A DNA stretch of 44,902 bases from Novosphingobium sp. SCN 66-18 (GTDB lineage Bacteria; Pseudomonadota; Alphaproteobacteria; Sphingomonadales; Sphingomonadaceae), in contig MEGD01000026.1 of the NCBI GenBank assembly GCA_001725355.1, positions 27,352-72,253 of the forward strand, read 5' to 3'. The notes beneath the pieces were generated by a model. The model was not told the origin of the DNA, did no database searches, and worked only from the letters and a program-made list of their open reading frames with translations. Position 1 is the first letter of the stretch; every line of letters begins with the position of its first letter. The translations under genes were made by a program, and so were the position numbers. Positions 6,992 through 14,707 of this stretch are shown piece after piece.

Positions 6992-7710
6992 TGGCGATCC
7001 GCGTGACGATGCTGGCGTTGCCGGCCCTCATGGCTGGTGCTGCGACCGCGCAGGCACAGGGTATGCCCTCGCTTGGCGTAGAGGCGACGACCGACGAGGT
7101 TCGTCGCGGGCTGAGCTGGAGCGAGGGCAAGGCCAGTGCTTCGGCAGACGCGGCGGTTTCGCTTGCGGGCTTCGATCTGTCCGCGCGATTGGCGGCCACG
7201 CGCGGCGCGGCTCGGCATCTGGGCGCGGATGCCGTGGCGGACCTGACGCTGGCACGCCGCTGGACGATCGGCCTGTTCGACGTGAGCGCGCTGGTTTCCG
7301 GGCATCTGTTCGCGGGCGCGGCCGATGCCGCTCACTATGCCGAACTCGGGCTGGGCGCCAGCTATGCGCTGGGGCCGGCGCGGGTCGGGGCCGGTGCGCG
7401 CTATGCCCCGCGGCAAAGCGCGATCGGCGGCGACAACCTGTACCTCTATGGCGATGCCGCGCTGGGCATTCCGGCAACACCCTTCAGCCTTTCGGCCTCG
7501 CTCGGTCATTCGCGGGGCAGCGTGCGGGATCCCGCGCGCGCGGCGCGGCTGCGACCGGATGGGGCCTATACCGACTGGCGGATCGGTGCGGACTATGCGC
7601 GGGGTCCGCTGCTGGTCGGGCTGGATTACACCGGGACCGATGTGAAGGGCGGAGCGCCGGGTGGGCACGCGGGCGACCGTGTGATCGGGCGCGTGCGGCT
7701 ATCATTCTAA
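6991..7710 (+). CDS. TorF-family-like putative porin / outer membrane beta-barrel
   Basis: This 239-residue protein has a signal peptide (MAIRVTMLALPALMAGAATAQA) and then SLGVEATTDEVRRGLSWS, which resembles the start of the TorF/Gcw_chp putative porins. Alternating short beta strands follow and the protein ends in RVRLSF, with the C-terminal Phe typical of BAM substrates. The ATG overlaps the stop of the preceding secreted-protein gene. The function (pore or structural barrel) and solute are unknown; the family assignment is by pattern, not search. Confidence 0.75.
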   Translation: MAIRVTMLALPALMAGAATAQAQGMPSLGVEATTDEVRRGLSWSEGKASASADAAVSLAGFDLSARLAATRGAARHLGADAVADLTLARRWTIGLFDVSALVSGHLFAGAADAAHYAELGLGASYALGPARVGAGARYAPRQSAIGGDNLYLYGDAALGIPATPFSLSASLGHSRGSVRDPARAARLRPDGAYTDWRIGADYARGPLLVGLDYTGTDVKGGAPGGHAGDRVIGRVRLSF

Positions 7711-7741
7711 AGAGCTGGCGTTCTGAAGACTAGCGAAGAGT

Positions 7742-7771
7742 CCGGCCCTTCCCGCACGGGAGAAGGGCCGG
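7742..7771. terminator. shared hairpin between convergent genes
   Basis: CCGGCCCTTC and GAAGGGCCGG form a perfect 10-bp stem around a short CCCGCACGGGA-like core. It lies between the 3' ends of the TorF-like gene and the convergent peroxiredoxin gene and could end transcription both ways, although neither side has a good U-run. Confidence 0.6.
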
Positions 7772-7778
7772 AAAGCGC

Positions 7779-8258
7779 TCAGAGGTTTTCGAGCATGTAT
7801 TCGGCCGAGCTGACCTTGAAATCGCCCGGCGCTTCGACGTGGAGCTGTTCGACCACGCCATCGTTCACGACCATCGAGAAGCGCTGGCCGCGCGTGCCGA
7901 GGCCGAAGCCCGAGCCATCCATGGTGAGGCCCACGGCCTTGGCGAAATCGCCATTGCCGTCCGCCAGCATGGTCACGTCGGGCGAGCCGTTGGCCGCGCC
8001 CCACGCCTTCATGACGAAGGGATCGTTGACCGCTGTGCAGGCAATCTCGTCGATGCCCTTGGCCTTGAGATCGGCGGCCTTCTCGACGAAGCCCGGCAGG
8101 TGCTTGGCCGAACAGGTCGGCGTGAACGCGCCGGGAACCGAGAACAGGGCGACTTTCTTGCCCTTGAAGTAGTCGGCGCTCTGCACCGCTTCGGGGCCTT
8201 CCGCCGTGGCCTTGACCAGCTTCACGTCGGGCAGCTTTTCTCCAACCGCAATCGTCAT
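7779..8258 (-). CDS. peroxiredoxin (Prx5-like)
   Basis: This 159-residue protein has the Prx5-type site PGAFTPTCS with peroxidatic Cys49, a second Cys at 74, and the LPGFVEKAADLKAKGIDEIACTAVNDPFVMKAW block typical of this class. It reduces hydrogen and alkyl peroxides using glutaredoxin, glutathione or thioredoxin. The ATG at 8258 is preceded by AAAGGA; the frame is open further upstream but that part is not family-like. It is transcribed away from ahcY. Confidence 0.92.
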   Translation of the reverse strand: MTIAVGEKLPDVKLVKATAEGPEAVQSADYFKGKKVALFSVPGAFTPTCSAKHLPGFVEKAADLKAKGIDEIACTAVNDPFVMKAWGAANGSPDVTMLADGNGDFAKAVGLTMDGSGFGLGTRGQRFSMVVNDGVVEQLHVEAPGDFKVSSAEYMLENL

Positions 8259-8455
8259 CCCCAGTATCCTTTCTTCTGGATGTGCCGCCCGGACCTGTCG
8301 GCCGGGTCTATGACAGCAGGGAGGATATAGGCCAGCCGCAAGGCGGCGCAACCGGAGCGCAAGCGCGGGGGAGAAATTTCGTCGGTGGGGAAGGGCGTCC
8401 CGCCCGGTCCTGCGCGGTTGGCGGGTGTGCGTTCTTTCGAGACGTTAGCGCAGCC

Positions 8456-8475
8456 ATATAAAGTTTCCTTTATAT
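8456..8475 (+). promoter_or_regulatory. 20-bp perfect palindrome, candidate SahR-type operator for ahcY
   Basis: ATATAAAG at 8456-8463 and CTTTATAT at 8468-8475 are perfect inverted copies with a 4-base TTTC spacer, in an otherwise GC-rich 323-base gap. It overlaps possible -10 elements about 110 bases before ahcY. ArsR-family SahR regulators that sense S-adenosylhomocysteine are known to control ahcY and methionine-cycle genes in proteobacteria through AT-rich inverted repeats of about this length. Assignment to SahR is inference from target gene and palindrome form; no regulator gene lies in the window. Confidence 0.6.
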
Positions 8476-8480
8476 TGCGT

Positions 8481-8545
8481 CCGCTCATACAAGCGGCTAA
8501 GGCGGGACCAGACCCGCGAACCTGTCGGCCGCTATCGTGCGGTCC
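8481..8545 (+). promoter_or_regulatory. structured 5' leader of ahcY
   Basis: Three short hairpins follow one another: CCGCT/AGCGG (8481-8496), GCGGG/CCCGC (8502-8517) and GGCCGC/GCGGTCC with one bulge (8527-8545). This is directly downstream of the palindrome and before the ribosome site at 8568-8573. It does not match the SAH or SAM riboswitch consensus sequences I know, so I do not assign a class. The remainder of the 8259-8581 gap holds only the upstream region of the divergent peroxiredoxin gene. Confidence 0.35.
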
Positions 8546-8581
8546 GGCGGGCGGGCTTGAACTCATCCAGGAGAATGCTTC

Positions 8582-9991
8582 GTGGCCAGCGTGCTCGATG
8601 CCGAAAAGGACTATGTGATCGCCGATATCGGGCTTGCCGACTTCGGCCGCGCGGAAATCGCGATCGCCGAAACCGAAATGCCCGGCCTGATGGCGCTGCG
8701 CCAGGAATTCGGCCCGTCGCAGCCGCTCAAGGGCGCGCGGATCACCGGATCGCTGCACATGACGATCCAGACCGCCGTTCTGATCGAGACGCTCGTCGCG
8801 CTGGGCGCTGACGTGCGCTGGGCCACCTGCAACATCTTCTCCACGCAGGACCACGCCGCCGCCGCGATCGCCGCCGCCGGCATTCCCGTGTTCGCGGTGA
8901 AGGGCGAAAGCCTGGCCGATTACTGGGACTATGTCGGCTCGATCTTCGACTGGGGTGACGACCAGACCGCCAACATGATCCTGGACGATGGCGGTGACGC
9001 CACCATGTTCGCGCTGTGGGGCGCGCGCGTGGAAGCCGGCGAAAAGCTGTTCGAGCCGTCGAACGCCGAGGAAACCGAGTTCGTCCGCGCGCTGACCGCG
9101 TTCCTCAAGAAGAAGCCCGGCTACCTCACGCAGTCGGTGAAGGCCATCAAGGGCGTTTCGGAAGAGACCACCACCGGCGTCCACCGCCTGTACCAGATCG
9201 CCAAGGACGGCAAGCTGCCGTTCCCCGCGATCAACGTGAACGACAGCGTCACCAAGTCGAAGTTCGACAACCTCTATGGCTGCAAGGAATCGCTGGTCGA
9301 CGCGATCCGCCGCGCCACCGACGTGATGCTGGCCGGGAAGGTCGCCTGCGTCGCCGGCTTCGGCGACGTGGGCAAGGGATCGGCCGCCTCGCTGCGCCAG
9401 GGCGGCGCGCGCGTGATGGTCACCGAGATCGACCCGATCTGCGCGCTGCAGGCGGCGATGGAAGGCTACGAAGTCGTCACCATGGAAGAAGCGGTCACGC
9501 GCTGCGACATCTTCGTGACGGCGACCGGGAACGAGGACGTCATCACCGCCGAGCACATGAAGGCGATGAAGCCGATGGCGATCGTATGCAACATCGGCCA
9601 CTTTGACAGCGAGATCCAGATCGCCGCGCTGTCGAACTACAAGTGGACCGAAGTGAAGCCGGGCACCGACCTGGTCGAATTCCCCGACGGCAAGCAGATC
9701 ATCGTGCTGGCCAAGGGCCGCCTCGTGAACCTGGGCTGCGCCACCGGCCACCCCAGCTTCGTGATGTCGTCCAGCTTCACCAACCAGACGCTGGCGCAGA
9801 TCGAACTGTTCACCAAGTCCGACCAATACAAGAACGACGTCTATGTGCTGCCCAAGCATCTCGACGAAAAGGTGGCGGCGCTGCACCTTGAAAAGCTGGG
9901 CGTGAAGCTGTCGAAGCTTTCGCCCAAGCAGGCGGCCTATATCGGTGTGACGCCGGAAGGGCCGTTCAAGCCGGACCACTACCGCTACTGA
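8582..9991 (+). CDS. ahcY: adenosylhomocysteinase
   Basis: This 469-residue enzyme splits S-adenosylhomocysteine into adenosine and homocysteine with bound NAD, clearing the product inhibitor of methyltransferases. It shows the [18 protein letters not shown] substrate segment, [16 protein letters not shown], and the [16 protein letters not shown] fold, and it ends in PDHYRY as expected of the family. The start is a GTG at 8582 with AGGAG at 8569-8573. The upstream gap has an operator-like palindrome and a structured leader, and a strong terminator follows. It is a single-gene unit. Confidence 0.97.
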   Translation: MASVLDAEKDYVIADIGLADFGRAEIAIAETEMPGLMALRQEFGPSQPLKGARITGSLHMTIQTAVLIETLVALGADVRWATCNIFSTQDHAAAAIAAAGIPVFAVKGESLADYWDYVGSIFDWGDDQTANMILDDGGDATMFALWGARVEAGEKLFEPSNAEETEFVRALTAFLKKKPGYLTQSVKAIKGVSEETTTGVHRLYQIAKDGKLPFPAINVNDSVTKSKFDNLYGCKESLVDAIRRATDVMLAGKVACVAGFGDVGKGSAASLRQGGARVMVTEIDPICALQAAMEGYEVVTMEEAVTRCDIFVTATGNEDVITAEHMKAMKPMAIVCNIGHFDSEIQIAALSNYKWTEVKPGTDLVEFPDGKQIIVLAKGRLVNLGCATGHPSFVMSSSFTNQTLAQIELFTKSDQYKNDVYVLPKHLDEKVAALHLEKLGVKLSKLSPKQAAYIGVTPEGPFKPDHYRY

Positions 9992-10019
9992 CCCGTCTCC
10001 GCTTTGGCGGACAAGCGAT

Positions 10020-10053
10020 ACGGCCCCCCAGCATGGCTGCGGGGGCCGTTTTC
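10020..10053 (+). terminator. intrinsic terminator after ahcY
   Basis: ACGGCCCCC (10020-10028) pairs perfectly with GGGGGCCGT (10041-10049), a 9-bp stem followed by TTTTC. It begins 29 bases after the ahcY stop. Confidence 0.85.
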
Positions 10054-10165
10054 GTGGCAGCCGCCTCGCGGCGTCGCACGATGTGGTGGCTTTCCCGGCG
10101 CTCCTCACCAGATTTGAAGCGCGTGCTGGTTGTCATCGGCGCAACGCCCGCATAGCGAGGGGGTG

Positions 10166-12517
10166 ATGCTTCTGAACCAGACCGTGCTGGTCATCGTGGG
10201 ACTGCTGGTTGCCGCATGGACCGTTGCGGCGGGCTGGGCCGTGCTTGTCGCGCGCGGGCGGGCGCGCAAGGCCGAAGCGCATCACCGGCTGGCGCGCCGG
10301 CTGACTCGGATGGTGGACGAATCGCCCGCCCTGCCGCTGCTGGTGCGGGCCGACGGACGCATCGAGGGGCCATCGCGATTGGCGGGCTGGCTCGGCCTCG
10401 ATGCCATGCCGGGCTATCTTTCCGAACTCGACGCCGGTGATGCGAGCGATCGCGGCCTCAACGAAGTGCAGCTTTCGCAACTGAGCGATGCCGTGCGGCG
10501 CGCGCAGAAGACCGGCGCGGCGTTCCGCATGGTGCTGACGCCGCGCGGCGGCACGCGCTGCCTGGCGGTGCGCGGGCATCTGGCCGACCCGCAGGTTTCC
10601 CCCGGCGGCGCGGCGCTGGTGTGGTTCTTCGATTTCAGCGACAGCGAAGCAGAACTGCGCAAGCTGCGCGCGGAAGCGGCTGGCGCGCGCGCCGATTTTG
10701 CCGGGCTTTCCGGCTTGATCGAGGCGGCGCCGCTGCCGATGTGGTTTCGCGGCCCCGACATGGAATTGCGGCTGGTCAACAGCGCCTATGTGAAGGCGGT
10801 GGGGGCCAAGAGCGCGGACGATGTCGTCACGCGAGGGATCGAACTGATCGAGCCGGCCGACGGGCTGACTGCGGCGCAGGTGGCGCGGCACGTGCTGGCG
10901 CGCAAGGCGCCGGTCGAACGCATTGTTTCGGCCACGATCGGCGGCCAGCGTCGTTCGGTCCGGGTCAGCGACCTGCCGCTGGGAGACGAGGGCGTGGCCG
11001 GCTATGCCGTGGACATCGAGGAGCTTGAGGAACTGATGCGCCAGTTCCGGCGGTTCCGCGAAGCCCAGCGCGAGATGCTGGATACGCTGTCCGCCGGCAT
11101 TGCGCAGTTCGACGAACGCCGGAATCTCGTGTTCGCCAACCAGCCGTTCCTGCGCATCTTCGGCGTGCCGCAGGCGTGGGTGGCCGATACCCCGCCGTTC
11201 GATCGCGTGCTCGACCGTATCCGCGATACCGGTCGTCTGCCCGAAGTGCGCGATTTCCCCGAATGGCGGCGCGAACGGCAGGGCTGGTTCCTCGCCCGCG
11301 ATCCCCGTGAGGAATCGTGGCACCTTCACGATGGCACGCACTTGCGCGTGGTGGGGCAGCCGATGCCCGATGGCGGGCTGCTGATGATCTTCGAGGATCG
11401 TACCGAACAGCTCCAGCTTTCGGCGACGCGCGACACGCTGCTGCGCACGCGCACCGCCACGTTCGACAACCTGTTCGAGGCACTGGCCGTGTTCGCGCCC
11501 GATGGCCGATTGCAGCTGTGGAACCGCCGTTTCGTCGCCGAATGGGGGCTGGAGGACAGCTTCCTCGATACGCACCCGCGCGCGGACGTGCTGCTCAACC
11601 GCATAGCCCAGCAACTGAAGCGCCCGGCGCAGGTCGGCACGATCGGCCAGGTGATCCAGGCGGCGACGCTGGAGCGCCGCCAGCGCAGCGGGCGGCTGGC
11701 GCTGGCCGACGGGCGCTATCTGGAATTCGCGGGTGTGCCGCTGCCCGATGGCAACGGGCTGCTGACGGTGCTGGACATCACGGATTCGCAGAAGGCCGAA
11801 ACCGCGCTGCGTGAACGCAATGCCGCGCTGGTGGAAGCCGATGCGGTGAAAACGCGCTTCATCGCCAACATGAGCTACGAATTCCGCACGCCGCTGACGT
11901 CGATCGGCGGGTTTGCCGAACTGCTGCAAAGCGGGATCGCCGGTGAACTGACGCCGCAGGGCAAGGAATACGTGGCGGCGATCCTCGCCTCGGTCGAGCG
12001 GCTGGGCGAGCAGATCGAGAACGTGCTCGACCTGTCGCAGAGCGAGGCCGGCACGCTGCCGTTGGCGCGCGATCCGGTGGAGGTGTTCCCGCTGTTGACC
12101 GGCGTGGTCAAGGAGCGGTCGGAGCGGATTTCCGCCGCGGGCCTCTCGCTTGACTTGCGCGGCAATGCGTCGGTCGGCACGGTGACGGGCGACGCGCGGC
12201 GGCTGGCGCGGGCTTTCGGGCAACTGGTCGACAACGCCATTGCCGCCACGCCGGCGGGCGGGCGCATCCTGATCGAATGCGCGCGCCAGCGGCAGGGGGT
12301 GCGCGTGGTGATCTCCGACAACGGCGGCGGCATGGAGCCGGCGGTGCTGGCGCGGGCGATGGAGGGTCTGAAAGTCGCGCCCGATGGCCGCGCGGTGGAG
12401 CGGCGACAGGGCCTTGGTCTCCCGCTGGTGCGGCAACTGGTGGAAGCGCACGGCGGAACCATCGAGCTCCTGTCCGAACCGGGGCAGGGAACCACCGCGA
12501 TCGTCGACCTGCCGTGA
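10166..12517 (+). CDS. divL: DivL-like cell-cycle sensor kinase with Tyr in place of catalytic His
   Basis: This 783-residue protein has an N-terminal membrane helix (about 4-28), several PAS-like regions (about 190-300, 310-420, 440-540), a dimerisation helix and a C-terminal HATPase domain (DNAIAATPAGG N-box, SDNGGGM G1, GLGLPLVRQLVE G2). In the H-box the phospho-accepting His is Tyr571 in NMSYEFRTPL. This is the hallmark of DivL, which in Caulobacter works with DivK and the CckA-ChpT-CtrA pathway as a signalling adaptor. The ATG at 10166 has GAGGGGG upstream; a TTG at 10130 would add 12 residues. The stop overlaps the GTG of tsaE. Confidence 0.9.
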   Translation: MLLNQTVLVIVGLLVAAWTVAAGWAVLVARGRARKAEAHHRLARRLTRMVDESPALPLLVRADGRIEGPSRLAGWLGLDAMPGYLSELDAGDASDRGLNEVQLSQLSDAVRRAQKTGAAFRMVLTPRGGTRCLAVRGHLADPQVSPGGAALVWFFDFSDSEAELRKLRAEAAGARADFAGLSGLIEAAPLPMWFRGPDMELRLVNSAYVKAVGAKSADDVVTRGIELIEPADGLTAAQVARHVLARKAPVERIVSATIGGQRRSVRVSDLPLGDEGVAGYAVDIEELEELMRQFRRFREAQREMLDTLSAGIAQFDERRNLVFANQPFLRIFGVPQAWVADTPPFDRVLDRIRDTGRLPEVRDFPEWRRERQGWFLARDPREESWHLHDGTHLRVVGQPMPDGGLLMIFEDRTEQLQLSATRDTLLRTRTATFDNLFEALAVFAPDGRLQLWNRRFVAEWGLEDSFLDTHPRADVLLNRIAQQLKRPAQVGTIGQVIQAATLERRQRSGRLALADGRYLEFAGVPLPDGNGLLTVLDITDSQKAETALRERNAALVEADAVKTRFIANMSYEFRTPLTSIGGFAELLQSGIAGELTPQGKEYVAAILASVERLGEQIENVLDLSQSEAGTLPLARDPVEVFPLLTGVVKERSERISAAGLSLDLRGNASVGTVTGDARRLARAFGQLVDNAIAATPAGGRILIECARQRQGVRVVISDNGGGMEPAVLARAMEGLKVAPDGRAVERRQGLGLPLVRQLVEAHGGTIELLSEPGQGTTAIVDLP

Positions 12518-12969
12518 GCGACCGCGTGCCCTTGCCCGATCTCGCCGCGACCGAAGCGCTGGCCGCGCGGATCGCCGGGCGGCTGCGGCCCGGCGACGTG
12601 GTGGCGCTTTCGGGCGGACTGGGCGCGGGAAAGACCACGCTGGCGCGGGCGGTGATCGCCGCGCTGGGGCACGAGGGCGAGGTGCCTTCGCCCAGCTTCG
12701 CGATCATCGAATGCTACGATCCGCCAGCGGTGCGCCTGCCGCTGGTCCACGCGGATTTCTATCGACTGGAAGACCCTTCCGAAGTGGAGGAACTGGGACT
12801 GGACGATTATCGCATGGGGGCGGCGATGCTGGCCGAATGGCCCGAACACGCGGGCGGCTTCGCGCACGAGCGCGGCTGCCTTTCAATCCTGTTGGAATCG
12901 GCGGAAAGCGGGCGTTCGGCCATTGTCGAGCCGGGGCCGGATTGGATAGAGCGCGGATCATGGACCTGA
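12514..12969 (+). CDS. tsaE: tRNA threonylcarbamoyladenosine biosynthesis ATPase TsaE
   Basis: This 151-residue P-loop ATPase has Walker A GGLGAGKTTLAR (about 34-45), SPSFAIIECY, and the LVHADFYRLEDPSEVEELGLDDY block diagnostic of TsaE (YjeE). It works with TsaB and TsaD to make t6A37 in tRNAs that read ANN codons. The GTG start overlaps the divL stop by four bases, and its 3' end overlaps amgK by ten bases, so translation is coupled along the cluster. Confidence 0.94.
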   Translation: MSDRVPLPDLAATEALAARIAGRLRPGDVVALSGGLGAGKTTLARAVIAALGHEGEVPSPSFAIIECYDPPAVRLPLVHADFYRLEDPSEVEELGLDDYRMGAAMLAEWPEHAGGFAHERGCLSILLESAESGRSAIVEPGPDWIERGSWT

Positions 12970-13955
12970 CGATACCCGATGGCGTCCCCGATGGCGTCGA
13001 AGCGTTTCTGGCCGAAGCCGGCTGGACGGGCGCGACGATCGATCCGCTGCCCGGCGATGCCTCGTTCCGCCGCTATTTCCGCATTCGCGGCGGTGCCGGC
13101 GATGCGATGCTGATGCACGCGCCGCCGCCGCAGGAAGATCCCGCGCCGTTTCTGCGCGCGGCGAAATGGCTCGATGCCAACGGGTTGCGCGCGCCGCGCA
13201 TCCTGGCCGAACGGGCGGAAGAGGGCTTCGTCCTGCTCGAGGACTTCGGCGACGTGCGGATGCGCGAATATGTCGAAGCCTGGCCGCAGGACGAGGAGGC
13301 GGTCTATCGCGCCGCGATCGACGCGCTGCTCAAGGCCGGCACGCTGCCCGCCGGGCCGTTCGCGCCCTATGGCATGGCCGAATACCTGCGCGAGACCAAG
13401 CTGTTTACCGATTGGTTCTGCCCCGCGCGCGGGCTTCAGGTGGACGCGCGCGGCTGGGCCGAGGCGTGGGAAGAGGTGCTTGCGCCGCTGCTGGCCCGGC
13501 AGGGCGAGGGCGTGACGGTGCTGCGCGACTACCACGCCGAAAACATCATGCTGCTGGGCGGTACGGACAGGCAGGGCCTGCTCGATTTCCAGGATGCGCT
13601 GGCGGGCCATCCGGCCTATGACCTCGTTTCGCTGCTCCAGGATGCGCGGCGCGACGTGAGCCCCCAACTCGAAGCCGCGATGTTCGACTATTATGTCGAG
13701 CGGGCGCGGCCGGGCGACGATTTCCTGGCCGATTACGCGGTGCTGGGCGCGCAGCGCAACGCCAAGATCGTGGGCATTTTCGTGCGCCTGTGGAAGCGCG
13801 ACGGCAAGCCGCGCTACCTTGGCTATATCCCCCGTGTGTGGGCGATGCTCGAACGCGATCTGGCGCATCCCGCGCTGGCGCCGGTGGCGCGCTGGTTCGA
13901 TGCGAATATCCCGGGCGAGGTGCGCGCGGCGGGCGGCGGGGTGTTTGGGGTATGA
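12960..13955 (+). CDS. amgK: anomeric sugar kinase, AmgK-like phosphotransferase
   Basis: This 331-residue kinase is of the aminoglycoside-phosphotransferase fold. It shows GDASFRRYFRI in the N-lobe, a catalytic loop VLRDYHAENIML and metal-site LLDFQDALAGHPAYDLVSLLQDARR. Together with the next gene it matches the AmgK-MurU pair, in which AmgK phosphorylates MurNAc at the anomeric position for peptidoglycan recycling. That route bypasses de novo UDP-MurNAc synthesis and its fosfomycin-sensitive step in Pseudomonas. Substrate is inferred from the pairing. It overlaps both neighbours by a few bases. Confidence 0.88.
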   Translation: MDLTIPDGVPDGVEAFLAEAGWTGATIDPLPGDASFRRYFRIRGGAGDAMLMHAPPPQEDPAPFLRAAKWLDANGLRAPRILAERAEEGFVLLEDFGDVRMREYVEAWPQDEEAVYRAAIDALLKAGTLPAGPFAPYGMAEYLRETKLFTDWFCPARGLQVDARGWAEAWEEVLAPLLARQGEGVTVLRDYHAENIMLLGGTDRQGLLDFQDALAGHPAYDLVSLLQDARRDVSPQLEAAMFDYYVERARPGDDFLADYAVLGAQRNAKIVGIFVRLWKRDGKPRYLGYIPRVWAMLERDLAHPALAPVARWFDANIPGEVRAAGGGVFGV

Positions 13956-14686
13956 CCCGGCCTCTCGCCAGCGATGTGGCCATGGTCATGGCCGCCGGCA
14001 TCGGCAAACGGATGCGGCCGCTGACCGCGACGCGGCCCAAGCCGCTGGTGCGCGTGGCGGGCAAGCCGCTGATCGACTACGCGCTCGACAAGCTGGAAGA
14101 AGCCGGCGTCGCGCGCGCGGTGGTCAACGTCCACTATTTGCCCGACCAGATCGAGGCCTATCTCGAACAGAGGCAACAGCAGGGCCGGGACCCCGCTATC
14201 GCCATTTCCGATGAGCGCGAGGCGTTGCTGGAAACCGGCGGCGGCATGATCCGCGCCTTGCCGTTGATCGATGCCGATCCGTTCTTCTGCGTGAACAGCG
14301 ACAACATCTGGCTCGATGGCCCGCGCAACGCCTTCGGCGCGTTGAGCGACGCTTGGAACCCGGAGAAGATGGACGCGCTGCTGCTGCTGGTGAACCATGC
14401 GCGCGCGTTCAACTATCAGGGGCTGGGAGACTTCCATCTCGACCAGGAAGGGCGGATCACGCGCCGCCGCGCCGGCCGGATCGCGCCGTTCATCTACACC
14501 GGCTTGCAGATCGTGTCGCACCGCCTGCTGCGCGATGCGCCCGAGGGATCGTTCTCTACCGGCGTGCTGTGGAACCGCGCCATTGCCGAAGGGCGCCTTC
14601 ATGGCGTGTCGCACACCGGGCTGTGGTACGAGGTTGGCGAACCGCAGATGATCGCGCCGACCGAGGCCGCGCTCACCCGGATGTGA
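13952..14686 (+). CDS. murU: MurNAc-1-phosphate uridylyltransferase-like nucleotidyltransferase
   Basis: This 244-residue protein starts with the nucleotidyltransferase signature MVMAAGIGKRMRPLTATRPKPL and has VNVHYLPDQIEAYL, ETGGGMIRAL and the metal-binding FFCVNSDNIWLDG. It ends near GLWYEVGEPQMIAP. This is the MurU class, which makes UDP-MurNAc from MurNAc-1-phosphate and UTP. The ATG at 13952 overlaps the amgK stop by four bases. The two enzymes form the last steps of peptidoglycan sugar recycling. Confidence 0.9.
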   Translation: MTRPLASDVAMVMAAGIGKRMRPLTATRPKPLVRVAGKPLIDYALDKLEEAGVARAVVNVHYLPDQIEAYLEQRQQQGRDPAIAISDEREALLETGGGMIRALPLIDADPFFCVNSDNIWLDGPRNAFGALSDAWNPEKMDALLLLVNHARAFNYQGLGDFHLDQEGRITRRRAGRIAPFIYTGLQIVSHRLLRDAPEGSFSTGVLWNRAIAEGRLHGVSHTGLWYEVGEPQMIAPTEAALTRM

Positions 14687-14707
14687 GGCGGCGATGAGCG
14701 ATAGCCG

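Noticed and set aside
8481-8545. A SAH or SAM riboswitch before ahcY
   Set aside because: The hairpins do not carry the conserved cores of those riboswitches, so only a structured leader is reported.
8255-10108. A 617-codon minus-strand frame over ahcY
   Set aside because: It is antisense to a fully recognised ahcY and reads through the ahcY terminator.
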